Below are positions 54,369 through 63,345 of a DNA stretch of 64,000 bases, piece by piece; the stretch's first letter is position 1, and every line of letters begins with the position of its first letter. The position numbers and the translations under genes were made by a program. The DNA comes from Pelagihabitans sp965238025 (GTDB taxonomy: Bacteria; Bacteroidota; Bacteroidia; Flavobacteriales; Flavobacteriaceae). The notes below the pieces were generated by a model, which searched no databases, had not been told where the DNA came from, and was given only the letters and a program-made list of their open reading frames with translations. The stretch is taken from assembly GCA_965238025.1 (NCBI GenBank), contig OZ250162.1:434001-498000 (forward strand), in the 5' to 3' direction.

Positions 54369-54806
54369 ATGTCGAGAGTCGAGGATTTTTTATCGCACCA
54401 AGACGAGCAAGAAATTGTTCGCGCTATTCTGAGTGCTGAAAAAAGGACCTCGGGGGAGATTCGAGTGCACATTGAGGCGCATACCCGCTTAGACCATTTT
54501 GAAAGGGCCAAGGAAGTTTTTCATTTACTCAAAATGGACAACACCAAGGATGAAAATGGTGTTATTATCTATATTGCCGTAAACGATAAAAAGTTTGCTA
54601 TTTACGGTGACCGTGGTATTGATAAAGTGGTGGCAGAAGATTTTTGGGATACCACCAAAAATACCATTGCCTCCCACTTTAAACAGGGTAATCATAAAGA
54701 GGGAATCATAGACGGCGTGCTCATGGCCGGTAAGGAGTTAGAAACCTATTTTCCATGGTTACATGGTGACACAAACGAACTGAGCAATGAAATTTCTAAA
54801 GGCTAG
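54369..54806 (+). CDS. TPM domain protein 1 (cytoplasmic), 145 aa
   Basis: A single TPM (Psb32-type) domain without signal peptide: EIVRAILSAEKRTSGEIRVH, NGVIIYIAVNDKKFAIYGDR and GIDKVVAEDFWDTTKNTIAS. It follows lemA by 5 bp, and its end overlaps the start of TPM protein 2 by 20 bp. The family (also TPM_phosphatase, TLP18.3) has been linked to acid phosphatase and photosystem assembly; the bacterial role is unclear. Confidence 0.9.
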   Translation: MSRVEDFLSHQDEQEIVRAILSAEKRTSGEIRVHIEAHTRLDHFERAKEVFHLLKMDNTKDENGVIIYIAVNDKKFAIYGDRGIDKVVAEDFWDTTKNTIASHFKQGNHKEGIIDGVLMAGKELETYFPWLHGDTNELSNEISKG

Positions 54807-55590
54807 CCTATCACTTTTTTTACTTTTGGGGCTTAGCTTTGGTTATGCCCAATACACCATTCCTGAGCAACCAAAGGAGCAGACCAGCGTTTATGACTAT
54901 ATAGACCTACTTCCCGATAATCAGGAACGAAACCTGGAACAAAAGCTGATTCGTTATTCGGACAGTACCTCCACGCAAATTGTCGTTGCGATTATCAACT
55001 CCACCAAGGGAGAGGATATTGATTATCTTGGCGCACAATGGGGGCAAAAATGGGGAATTGGTCAGGACGGTAAGGATAATGGCATCCTAATTTTACTAGC
55101 TCGGAGCGACCGAAAAATTGCTATCAGTACCGGTTATGGCACTGAAGGCAACCTTACCGATGCCATGTCTAAAAGAATTATACAGAATGTTATCATCCCA
55201 CAATTTAAACAGAACAACTATTACGGCGGACTTAATTCTGGGGCCGATGCTATTTTTCAGGTATTGAATGGTGAATTTAAAGAAGAACGTACTTTTAATG
55301 ATGGAGGTGGGTTTTCAATTGCCCCCTTTCTTCCTTTTATTATTTTCTTTATCATACTGATTATCCTATCCCGAAAAAATCGTCGCGGAGGTGGCGGGAA
55401 CAGAGGAAGACGTTCTTCAGGCTTAGACATCCGGGATATTATTATCCTTAGCAATATGGGTCGCAGTAGTGGTTCTGGCGGTTTTGGCGGTGGTGGTGTT
55501 TTCGGGGGAGGTAGTTCTGGCGGTGGCGGCTTTGGCGGCGGCTTCGGCGGAGGTGGTTTTGGCGGAGGTGGTGCCTCTGGCGGATGGTAA
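54787..55590 (+). CDS. TPM domain protein 2 with Gly-rich C-terminus, 267 aa
   Basis: Signal peptide (ASLSLFLLLGLSFGYAQ), TPM domain (DYIDLLPDNQERNLEQKL, STQIVVAIINSTKGEDIDYL, WGIGQDGKDNGILILL), then one transmembrane helix near 178-195 (FLPFIIFFIILIILS) and a cytoplasmic Gly/Ser-rich tail (GGFGGGGVFGGGSSGGGG). This is the YgcG-like layout. The tail is unusually Gly-rich and encoded by a GGT/GGC microsatellite-like run at 55465-55585. Confidence 0.93.
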   Translation: MKFLKASLSLFLLLGLSFGYAQYTIPEQPKEQTSVYDYIDLLPDNQERNLEQKLIRYSDSTSTQIVVAIINSTKGEDIDYLGAQWGQKWGIGQDGKDNGILILLARSDRKIAISTGYGTEGNLTDAMSKRIIQNVIIPQFKQNNYYGGLNSGADAIFQVLNGEFKEERTFNDGGGFSIAPFLPFIIFFIILIILSRKNRRGGGGNRGRRSSGLDIRDIIILSNMGRSSGSGGFGGGGVFGGGSSGGGGFGGGFGGGGFGGGGASGGW

Positions 55591-55660
55591 TCCTAAAATT
55601 CAAGCTCAAGTGTCAAGTTCAAACTCAGGTATAAACTATTAGTCTTTGCCTTCAAAAATT

Positions 55661-56209
55661 ATGAGGAAAAGTGCCCGTTTGCAATTGACAACAATGGTTA
55701 ACGTAATGTGTATGGCATACTTTCTCCTTTTTATCTTTACGATTAGCGGCTGTAAGTCAAATCCCGATCGTACTAACCAATCCAGTCTATTCCCTGAAAA
55801 TAAAAATGCCATTATCATAAACGATTATTCTTCCATATTATCGGACAAGGAAGAAACAATCCTATCTAAAAAACTATACAACTATGAAATCGCAACGACA
55901 AACCAAATCGTCTTCGTAAGTATCGATTCTATTACCCCGTATACAGATATTCAAAAATATGCCACTGACTTGGGGAATCATTGGGGAATCGGCCAAAAAG
56001 ACAAAAACAATGGCCTTATGTTGGTGCTCTCAAAACCGATGCGCCAAGTAGGCGTCGCCACAGGCTTTGGTGCGGAAAAAATATTAACAGATAGCATATG
56101 TAAACAGGTTATAGAAACCGTTCTAGTACCATATTTCAAAGAAGAAAAATATTATGAAGGCATTTCAAACGGGTTAGATTCCTTAATGCATAAATGGGAC
56201 AACCAGTAG
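55661..56209 (+). CDS. TPM domain protein 3 (lipoprotein), 182 aa
   Basis: Start ATG MRKSARLQL (the TTG at 55646 would add five residues). Lipobox SGCKSNP near residue 32. TPM domain: IINDYSSILSDKEETILSKK, WGIGQKDKNNGLMLVLSKP and VATGFGAEKILTDSICKQ. No Gly-rich tail. Probably an anchored paralogue of protein 2, since the two share the WGIGQ.DKDNG core. Confidence 0.85.
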   Translation: MRKSARLQLTTMVNVMCMAYFLLFIFTISGCKSNPDRTNQSSLFPENKNAIIINDYSSILSDKEETILSKKLYNYEIATTNQIVFVSIDSITPYTDIQKYATDLGNHWGIGQKDKNNGLMLVLSKPMRQVGVATGFGAEKILTDSICKQVIETVLVPYFKEEKYYEGISNGLDSLMHKWDNQ

Positions 56210-56224
56210 TCCATTTCTCGAAAA

Positions 56225-56359
56225 CACCTAGCACCTAGCACCTAGCACCTAGCACCTAGCACCTAGCACCTAGCACCTAGCACCTAGCACCTAGCACCTA
56301 GCACCTAGCACCTAGCACCTAGCACCTAGCACCTAGCACCTAGCACCTAGCACCTAGCA
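56225..56359. repeat. Heptamer tandem repeat CACCTAG, about 19 copies
   Basis: 135 bp of perfect 7-bp units between the TPM protein 3 stop and the convergent der stop codon (56363-56365). No variation between units, so recent expansion by slippage is likely. Confidence 0.97.
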
Positions 56360-56362
56360 AAC

Positions 56363-57667
56363 CTACTTCTTCCGCATAAAAATGGTAATCGGCACTCCGG
56401 AAAAGTCGAAATTTTCACGGATTTTATTTTCTAAATACCTTTTATAAGGCTCCCGTACATATTGTGGGAGGTTGCAGAAAAATGCGAATTGTGGATAAAG
56501 GGTTGGCAGCTGTGTACAGAACTTGATCTTTACATATTTGCCCTTATACGCAGGTGGGCCATAACTTTCGATCAATGGTAACATGACGTCATTGAACTTT
56601 CCTGTCTTGATTTTTCTACTTCGGTTTTGATATACCGTAACTGCTGTTTCAATTGCCTTGAAAATGCGTTGTTTGGTCAACACCGACATAAAAATAATGG
56701 GGACATCGGTAAAGGGCTCTATCTCCTGTTTTATTTTTTGGGTAAACTGTTTCATAGTGTTGGTTTCCTTGTCTTCCACCAAATCCCATTTATTCACTAA
56801 AATCACGATCCCCTTGTTATTGCGATGGGCCAACCAAAAGATATTCGCCACCTGTCCGTCAAAACCCCGAGTGGCATCCATGACCAAAAGACAAACATCA
56901 CAATGTTCAATGGCCCGAACTGAGCGCATTACGGAGTAAAACTCAAGGTCTTCCTTTACTTTTGCCTTTCTCCGTATGCCCGCCGTATCGACCAGATTGA
57001 ATTCGAATCCGAAACGGTTGTATTTGGTATCGATACTGTCTCGAGTGGTACCGGCAATGTCAGTAACGATATACCGCTCCTCTCCTATGAGCGCATTAAT
57101 AAAAGACGATTTGCCCGCATTGGGTCTTCCGACCACCGCAAATCTCGGTAGATCATCAACCTCTTCCTCATTTTCCGGTAATACTTCTACCAGGGCATCC
57201 AGCAATTCCCCTGTTCCACTACCGTTGATGCTGGAAAGGGTATAATACTCCCCTAATCCCAATGCATAGAACTCTACCGCATCAGCCGCACGTTTGGCAT
57301 TGTCGACCTTATTTATCGCTAAAAAAACAGGTTTTTGAACACGTCTTAGCAATTTGGCCACATCTTCATCCATCCCGGTAACCCCAGCCTCAACATCAAC
57401 CATAAAGATAATGGCATCGGCCTCATCGATGGCCAATTCTACTTGCTTGTCAATTTCCTTTTCAAATACATCATCGCTACCAACAATATAACCACCGGTA
57501 TCAATAAGTGAAAACTCTTTGCCGTTCCAATCGCTTTTTCCGTAATGGCGATCTCTTGTAACACCACTTACGGCATCAACGATGGCCTCTCTGCGTTGGA
57601 TCAATCGATTAAAGAAAGTGGATTTCCCCACATTTGGCCTTCCCACAATGGCTACGATAGCGCTCAT
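56363..57667 (-). CDS. der: Ribosome assembly GTPase Der (EngA)
   Basis: 434 aa with two consecutive GTPase domains: first GRPNVGKSTFFNRL, DTGGYIVG, NKVDNAKRA (to about residue 165), second GRPNAGKSSFINAL, DTAGIRRK, NKWDLVEDKE. The KH-like C-domain follows (FKAIETAVTVYQNRSRKI, YAFFCNLPQYVREPYKRYL-like end). Needed for 50S subunit maturation. Its -7 box TATTTTTG lies 20 bp upstream of the ATG. Confidence 0.97.
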   Translation of the reverse strand: MSAIVAIVGRPNVGKSTFFNRLIQRREAIVDAVSGVTRDRHYGKSDWNGKEFSLIDTGGYIVGSDDVFEKEIDKQVELAIDEADAIIFMVDVEAGVTGMDEDVAKLLRRVQKPVFLAINKVDNAKRAADAVEFYALGLGEYYTLSSINGSGTGELLDALVEVLPENEEEVDDLPRFAVVGRPNAGKSSFINALIGEERYIVTDIAGTTRDSIDTKYNRFGFEFNLVDTAGIRRKAKVKEDLEFYSVMRSVRAIEHCDVCLLVMDATRGFDGQVANIFWLAHRNNKGIVILVNKWDLVEDKETNTMKQFTQKIKQEIEPFTDVPIIFMSVLTKQRIFKAIETAVTVYQNRSRKIKTGKFNDVMLPLIESYGPPAYKGKYVKIKFCTQLPTLYPQFAFFCNLPQYVREPYKRYLENKIRENFDFSGVPITIFMRKK

Positions 57668-57687
57668 ACTTTTATTTTTTCGAGGTG

Positions 57688-57695
57688 CAAAAATA
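57688..57695 (-). promoter_or_regulatory. der promoter -7 box
   Basis: TATTTTTGCACC on the minus strand, 21 bp before the der ATG. Same extended TAnnTTTGCACC as the rrn and lipB promoters. Confidence 0.65.
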
Positions 57696-57918
57696 GGGTT
57701 TATATGTTTAGGAGTTAAACGTTTATGGGTTTATGCACTTATCAATTTGTTTCAGGCGAATCTAATTGTAAAAAGAGAAGCTCGATCAGGTCAAAATTTA
57801 ATTTATTTAGACCCAAAGATGTGCCCAAGTGTCATTTTCAGAAAAAGAAGGTAACTTGTGGAATAGAAGTCCCTTTTATGAATTCAAAACCCTGCATAAC
57901 AACTCCTAGCTTTAAAAG

Positions 57919-58803
57919 CTATCCATTATACCCAAAACGTTTTAACTGTCGCGCATTGCTTCTCCAGTTCTTGTTGACCTTTACATACAACTCTATATGC
58001 ACCTGCTTGCCAAAGAATTTTTCCAGGTCTTTTCTTGCTTCTACCCCTACCCGCTTTAAGGCGCTACCTTTGTGCCCGATAATGATTCCTTTTTGCGAAT
58101 CCCGTTCTACCATAATTACAGCGCGCATTCTGATGATATCATCATCTTCAAGAAACTCCTCGGTTTCAATTTCAACAGCATACGGAATCTCTTTCTTGTA
58201 GTGCATCAATATTTTCTCGCGTATGGTCTCGTTTACAAAAAAACGCTCCGGCTTGTCGGTTAATTGATCTTTGGGATAATAGGGGTGTGCCTCTGGCAAT
58301 AATTCAATAATCCGTTCAAAAACGTTTTTTACATTGAAATTTGATAAAGCCGAAATGGGATGTAATTCAACCTTGGGAAGCAATTCCTGCCAATACTGTA
58401 CTTGTTCTTCCAACAATTCTTGGGTAGCGGTATCCACTTTATTCAGCAATAGCAAAACAGGAATCTTACTATTTTTGATTTTCTCAAAAAAAGCTTCGTC
58501 TTTTAAGGCTTTTTCGCCAATTTCTACCATATATAATAACACATCTGCATCTTCGAATGCAGACTTTACAAAACCCATCATTGAATTTTGAAGCTCATAA
58601 GCCGGCTTAATAATTCCCGGGGTATCGGATAAAATCACTTGAAAATCGTCTCCGTTCACGATTCCCAGAATGCGATGTCTTGTGGTCTGTGCCTTGGAGG
58701 TAATAATGGATAATTTTTCACCTACGAAAGCATTCATTAAGGTAGATTTGCCCACATTGGGATTTCCTATGATATTTACAAAACCTGCCTTATGCTTCCC
58801 CAT
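57919..58803 (-). CDS. era: Ribosome assembly GTPase Era
   Basis: 294 aa. G1 IGNPNVGKSTLMNAFVG at the start, G3 SDTPGIIKPAYEL, G4 LLNKVDTATQE, then the C-terminal KH domain (GIIIGHKGSALKRVGVEARK, QVHIELYVKVNKNWRS). Binds 16S rRNA 3' end during 30S assembly. Its start overlaps the 3' end of the AGCS symporter gene by 14 bp, giving coupling. Confidence 0.97.
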   Translation of the reverse strand: MGKHKAGFVNIIGNPNVGKSTLMNAFVGEKLSIITSKAQTTRHRILGIVNGDDFQVILSDTPGIIKPAYELQNSMMGFVKSAFEDADVLLYMVEIGEKALKDEAFFEKIKNSKIPVLLLLNKVDTATQELLEEQVQYWQELLPKVELHPISALSNFNVKNVFERIIELLPEAHPYYPKDQLTDKPERFFVNETIREKILMHYKKEIPYAVEIETEEFLEDDDIIRMRAVIMVERDSQKGIIIGHKGSALKRVGVEARKDLEKFFGKQVHIELYVKVNKNWRSNARQLKRFGYNG

Positions 58804-60154
58804 CTTTCAATTTTTTAAAATAGTCCTTGGCTGCTGCATTCACTTTTGGAGCCAAAAGTAGTACGGCGATCATATTAGGTATGACCATCAGTGCATACGA
58901 TAAATCGATAAGGTTCTTCACAAGGTCTAGAGAAGCAACCGCCGCAAAAACTATCATTATAACAAAATACCAATTGTAAAATTTTCCAATTTTAGCATTG
59001 GTCAAAAACGATAAACTTTTTACTCCATAATAGGAATAGGTAAACAAGGTCGACAGGGCAAAGGCCGTGACTATAATCATTAGCAAGTCATCGCCAAATC
59101 CGAAGAGGGTAGTTTCAAAGGCTGACAAGGTCATCACAATTCCACTGGAATCCTCTAAATAGGCCCCGCTCAAAATAATAACAATGGCAGTAAAGGTACA
59201 TACCAAAATAGTGTCTATAAATGGGCCCAACATTGCTACCAAGCCTTCTTTAATCGGATTATCGGTTTTTGATTGTCCGTGATACATGGGCGCACTTCCC
59301 AAACCTGCCTCATTGGAAAACATAGCTCTACGAACCCCAATGATGACCAACCCCCAAAAACCTCCTGTTACTATAGTATCAAAATTCCAAGCTTCTGTAA
59401 AGATCATTTTAAGCGATGGAAGAATCTGCGAGGCATTTAGGGCCATAATTACAATTACAGCGATTAAATATACGGCGACCATAAAAGGAACTATGGCAGA
59501 AGCTACTTTGGCTATATTTTTCAGTCCACCGAAAATGACCAAAGATGTAATAACGGCCAATACAATTCCGATTGTCAACTTCCAGTTCCCCTCGCTCATT
59601 TCGAATAAGGTGCTGGATGGCTCAACCACACTCATAAAGGTTTCGGTAAATTGATTTGCTGTAAACACCCCTAAAAACCCAAAAAGACCGCACACCGCAA
59701 AGAAAATGGCCAAGGGTCTCGCCTTTTCACCCAGGCCCTTGGTAATATAATACATGGGGCCTCCTTGTAGGTTACCTTCCGAATCCGTACCCCGGTACAT
59801 TACTGCAAGGCTGCAGGAATAGAATTTAATACACATGCCTATTAGCGCGGTAACCCAAATCCAAAAAATTACACCCGGACCGCCGTCATGAATGGCAATA
59901 GCCACCCCGGAAATATTTCCCAAACCCACGGTGGCCGCAACAGCAGCCGAAAGTGCTTGAAAAGAGCTTACCTCACCCGGAGCATTCTTATCATCATACT
60001 TACCAGCGGTAATGGCAATGGCATGCCCAAAGAATCGATAAGGTAAAAACTTGGAATAAAAGACCAAAAACAGCCCTCCGATTATTAATAAAATAAACAT
60101 GGGCCACTCTGTAAAAGGGAGGGCACTAGAAATAAAGTCGTTGATTGAATCCAT
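58790..60154 (-). CDS. Sodium:alanine symporter family (AGCS) transporter
   Basis: 454 aa when started at MDSINDFISSALPF (60154). The frame is open to 60268 but the 38 extra residues form no conserved segment. Eleven helices, with family motifs TVGLGNISGVAIAIHDGGPG near residue 85, GGPMYYITKGLGEKARPLAI near 130 and RRAMFSNEAGLGSAPMYHGQ near 288. Imports alanine or glycine with sodium; the exact amino acid is not predictable. Ends overlapping era. Confidence 0.9.
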   Translation of the reverse strand: MDSINDFISSALPFTEWPMFILLIIGGLFLVFYSKFLPYRFFGHAIAITAGKYDDKNAPGEVSSFQALSAAVAATVGLGNISGVAIAIHDGGPGVIFWIWVTALIGMCIKFYSCSLAVMYRGTDSEGNLQGGPMYYITKGLGEKARPLAIFFAVCGLFGFLGVFTANQFTETFMSVVEPSSTLFEMSEGNWKLTIGIVLAVITSLVIFGGLKNIAKVASAIVPFMVAVYLIAVIVIMALNASQILPSLKMIFTEAWNFDTIVTGGFWGLVIIGVRRAMFSNEAGLGSAPMYHGQSKTDNPIKEGLVAMLGPFIDTILVCTFTAIVIILSGAYLEDSSGIVMTLSAFETTLFGFGDDLLMIIVTAFALSTLFTYSYYGVKSLSFLTNAKIGKFYNWYFVIMIVFAAVASLDLVKNLIDLSYALMVIPNMIAVLLLAPKVNAAAKDYFKKLKDGEA

Positions 60155-60250
60155 ATATTCAGAAAACCCGAAGGTATGGATTTCAGAAATTTTGAAAGAT
60201 GAAAAGTAAATAAATATGGGATAGATTTGGATAAGATGAAGAATCGGTTG

Positions 60251-60258
60251 TATCTTTG
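60251..60258 (+). promoter_or_regulatory. tRNA-fMet promoter -7 box
   Basis: TATCTTTG, about 86 bp upstream of the tRNA. The intervening DNA contains the anticodon-arm fragment at 60290. Confidence 0.55.
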
Positions 60259-60289
60259 ACGTCCGCAATGAATATTATTGCCTATTTAA

Positions 60290-60316
60290 TCTCGTCGGGT
60301 TCATAACCCGAAGGTT
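60290..60316 (+). repeat. Duplicated tRNA-fMet anticodon-arm fragment
   Basis: CTCGTCGGG-T-TCATAACCCG then AAGGT matches the anticodon arm of the tRNA 75 bp downstream over 25 bases with one change. No acceptor or T arms are near, so it cannot be a working tRNA. Confidence 0.85.
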
Positions 60317-60343
60317 GTAAAACTAAAGTGAGATTGGTTACAT

Positions 60344-60416
<73 letters not shown>

Positions 60417-60423
60417 CTAAAGG

Positions 60424-60451
60424 ACCCTTTCAGGAAACTGGAAGGGTTTTT
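60424..60451 (+). terminator. tRNA-fMet terminator
   Basis: ACCCTTtCAG/CTGgAAGGGT stem then TTTTT, 8 bp after the tRNA. Confidence 0.85.
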
Positions 60452-60611
60452 CGTTTTTATCAGGGATGGGCCACTGGCTCCCCCGCAGGGTCGGGGCAGT
60501 TTCAACTATTAAAAACTCAGTTATAGATAATTGCCGGGTTTTTATTTTTTGGAAAAGATGGATGGATAGGTGGTTTTCAATTTTTTGAACGCAAAAGAGA
60601 ACCCTAAAGTA

Positions 60612-61406
60612 TTAGGCAACCGGATCGGATGAAGAAGGTACTTCCTTGCCCATTTTAGATGTTCCGGTAAGTTGACGAAATTTCTCCCGCACTAAATAAA
60701 ATACAAATACACCCCCGTAGCGGAGGTATCTTTGCCACATGCGTTTTGGTTCCTTAAATAAGCGCCCAAGCCATTCTAACCCCAGATTTTGCCACCTTTC
60801 GTTTGGTCTTTGAACAGTTCCCGCATAAAAATCGAATACCGCACCGATCGAGCAGATGTACTTTGCATTTAAGGCATTTTTATGTGCAAAACTCCATTTT
60901 TCCTGTTTAGGAGCGGTCATTCCAACAAAAAGTACATCGGGATTAAACTGATTAACCGCCTCGATCATTTGGCTATTGTCTTCTTCAGAAAACACCTTCT
61001 TAAAAGGAGGGGAAAACGTGCCGATTTTTAGATTCGGATAATCAACGGCAATTTTGGTGCGTATCTTGTCTAAAGTAATCTGGGAAGACCCAAGATAAAA
61101 ACAAGAACCACTTTCAGCGTTCATTTTGTTCAACAAGAATTGATGAGCATCAGCACCTGCAATTTTTTTTAGGTTTTTACCCCGTAATAATCTAGCAGTA
61201 ATAACCATGCTAACACCATCAGGCAATAACACATCAGACTCCATTAGGGCCTTTTTAAAACCCCCATCCTTTTCGGCAATACAGTACGAGTATTGATTTA
61301 TCGTATTGATCAACAATTTGGATTTCTGGGGTAATTGGTCCAATGAAGCGCCAAAAACGGGATAGCCAAGGCAATCCACCTGATTATGCATTTGTTTAAT
61401 AGACAT
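60612..61406 (-). CDS. WecG/TagA-family glycosyltransferase (GT26)
   Basis: 264 aa. Transfers a sugar (ManNAcA or similar) in cell surface polysaccharide synthesis. Motifs: SDVLLPDGVSMVITARLLRG near residue 60, SCFYLGSSQITLDKI near 97, DVLFVGMTAPKQEKW near 155 and CSIGAVFDFYAGTVQRPNER near 185. PNERWQNLGLEWLGRLF is the family end signature. Soluble or membrane associated. Alone on this strand. Confidence 0.92.
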   Translation of the reverse strand: MSIKQMHNQVDCLGYPVFGASLDQLPQKSKLLINTINQYSYCIAEKDGGFKKALMESDVLLPDGVSMVITARLLRGKNLKKIAGADAHQFLLNKMNAESGSCFYLGSSQITLDKIRTKIAVDYPNLKIGTFSPPFKKVFSEEDNSQMIEAVNQFNPDVLFVGMTAPKQEKWSFAHKNALNAKYICSIGAVFDFYAGTVQRPNERWQNLGLEWLGRLFKEPKRMWQRYLRYGGVFVFYLVREKFRQLTGTSKMGKEVPSSSDPVA

Positions 61407-61877
61407 TAAGGGTTTTTGACTGTGTCGCTAAGGTATTGTTTTATTTTTACTTTGCTATTTCTTAACACAATATTCGATTAAGGGTCCTTTATAAAAGTCA
61501 AGTGCACCGTTTTAGTATTTTGGTCAGGTTCTAAAACGATTCTCGTTTCATTATCGCCAAAAAAAAATTAACCAAACGCTATGTCAGGGGCTTCGTTTAG
61601 AACTAAATAAACGTTCCTGTATCGTCAAATATTGTTAATCATCGAAATTTAGAAAGATGTTAAAGATGGTCTTGTTCATTTGAACTATTTTAACCGATTT
61701 AATGGCGCGAAACCTTATCTATTTATTGAATTTTAGGTATTCAGTTGAGAATAAAACTCGTTTCAAACCGTTAAAAATTACTAATAAATGATTGCGATTT
61801 TAATCGCCGAAGGCAAATGAAAGTATATTTTTGCCGACGAAGAAAGGAAACTTTAAAAAAAGCAACAACCAAAGGCA
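61407..61877. other. Intergenic region before the MBOAT gene
   Basis: About 470 bp between divergent genes. Holds a -7 box TATTTTTG at 61826-61833 and a GCGATTttAATCGC palindrome (61794-61807) upstream of it. The rest is AT-rich with no gene seen. Confidence 0.55.
61826..61833 (+). promoter_or_regulatory. MBOAT gene promoter -7 box
   Basis: TATTTTTG followed by CCG, 44 bp upstream of the ATG at 61878. The palindrome GCGATTttAATCGC sits 19 bp upstream of the box. Confidence 0.55.
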
Positions 61878-63338
61878 ATGTTATTTAATTCGTATATCTT
61901 CATTTTCCTTTTTTTACCGGTTGTACTGTTCGTATACTTTTATCTCAATCATAAAAAGCTTACTGCTGCGGCCAAGGTAGTTTTGGTCCTGTCTTCCCTT
62001 TTCTACTATTCTTGGTGGAATGTAATTTACTTGCCATTGATACTGGTATCCATGTTGTTCAATTATCGGGTTGGGAATGCACTATCCAAAGACAAAGTTA
62101 ATAAACGGTTCAGCAAAAAACAGATACTTACCTTCGGCGTTGTTGCCAATCTTAGCTTGCTGGGCTATTTTAAGTATGCCGATTTTTTTCTTGATAATAT
62201 CAATTCCATTTTTGGAGGGGCCATTCCGTTGTTAGAATTGGCACTACCCCTTGCAATATCATTCTTTACCTTTCAGCAGATTGCTTATCTGGTAGATTCG
62301 TACCGGGGTGAGACCAAGGAGTACGATTTCCTGAACTATTCTATTTTCGTTACGTTTTTCCCTCAGCTCATTGCCGGCCCCATTGTGCATCATAAAGAAA
62401 TGATGCCCCAATTTGAAGATGAACACAACAAAACCTTTAATCATTCTAATTTTTCTGCTGGGTTTTATCTTTTTACGCTAGGTTTATTTAAAAAAGTGGT
62501 TATTGCAGATAGTTTTGCCCCTTGGGCCAATGCCGGTTTTGATGTAGCTGAACAATTAAACTTCCTAGAGGCATGGGCTACATCGCTCTCATACACCTTT
62601 CAATTGTATTTTGATTTTAGTGGCTATACAGATATGGCTTTGGGAATCGCAATGCTCTTTAACATAAACCTTCCACTAAACTTTGACTCACCATATAAAT
62701 CGCTGAACATTCAGGATTTTTGGCGTCGTTGGCATATAACACTATCGCGTTTTTTAAGGGATTACATCTACATCCCCTTAGGCGGGAATAGGCATGGTGA
62801 ATTCAAGACCTTGAATAACCTTATGATTACCTTTTTATTGGGAGGCTTATGGCACGGTGCCGGATGGACGTTTATTTTCTGGGGTTTCTTACATGGTTTT
62901 GCACTAGTAATACACAGGTTATGGGGCAAGTTGGGTATTAAAATGAACAATATTCTGGCATGGTTCATCACCTTCAACTTTGCGAATATCGCGTGGGTGT
63001 TCTTTCGCGCCAAAAGCTGGGAAGATGCAACAAAGGTTTTAAAGGGGATGTTTAGTGGGGGTGTTGAACTACCTGCCGAATTGGCCGGCAAACTTTCTTT
63101 CTTATCACAATACGGTGTGGAGTTTGGCTCTGGGTTGCAAAAAATAGGGCCCAATAAACAGATTGTTATCAGCTTGGCCATTGCCTTTGTCATCATTTTG
63201 GCTTTGCATAATACCAATAAACTGGTTAAAGACTTTAAACCTAGCTGGCCAAGGGTACTCTTGACGAGTATTTTATTCGTATATGCCGTTATTGCGTTTT
63301 TAACCGTGAAGTCTGAATTTTTGTATTTTGATTTTTAA
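61878..63338 (+). CDS. MBOAT O-acyltransferase (AlgI/PatA-like)
   Basis: 486 aa with about twelve helices. Key His motifs: FWRRWHITLSRFLRDYIYIP near residue 270 and GGLWHGAGWTFIFWGFLHG near 315, the active-site funnel of the membrane-bound O-acyltransferase family. In AlgI and PatA-type systems it passes acetyl groups across the membrane to an SGNH partner that puts them on a polysaccharide. The next gene encodes such a partner. Confidence 0.93.
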   Translation: MLFNSYIFIFLFLPVVLFVYFYLNHKKLTAAAKVVLVLSSLFYYSWWNVIYLPLILVSMLFNYRVGNALSKDKVNKRFSKKQILTFGVVANLSLLGYFKYADFFLDNINSIFGGAIPLLELALPLAISFFTFQQIAYLVDSYRGETKEYDFLNYSIFVTFFPQLIAGPIVHHKEMMPQFEDEHNKTFNHSNFSAGFYLFTLGLFKKVVIADSFAPWANAGFDVAEQLNFLEAWATSLSYTFQLYFDFSGYTDMALGIAMLFNINLPLNFDSPYKSLNIQDFWRRWHITLSRFLRDYIYIPLGGNRHGEFKTLNNLMITFLLGGLWHGAGWTFIFWGFLHGFALVIHRLWGKLGIKMNNILAWFITFNFANIAWVFFRAKSWEDATKVLKGMFSGGVELPAELAGKLSFLSQYGVEFGSGLQKIGPNKQIVISLAIAFVIILALHNTNKLVKDFKPSWPRVLLTSILFVYAVIAFLTVKSEFLYFDF

Positions 63339-63345
63339 TAGGTTT

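Noticed and set aside
56225..56359. Repeat array considered as CRISPR
   Set aside because: Units are 7 bp and touch each other with no spacers, and no cas gene is present.
60244..60320. Anticodon-arm copy considered a second tRNA
   Set aside because: Acceptor, D and T arms are absent; only the anticodon stem-loop is duplicated.
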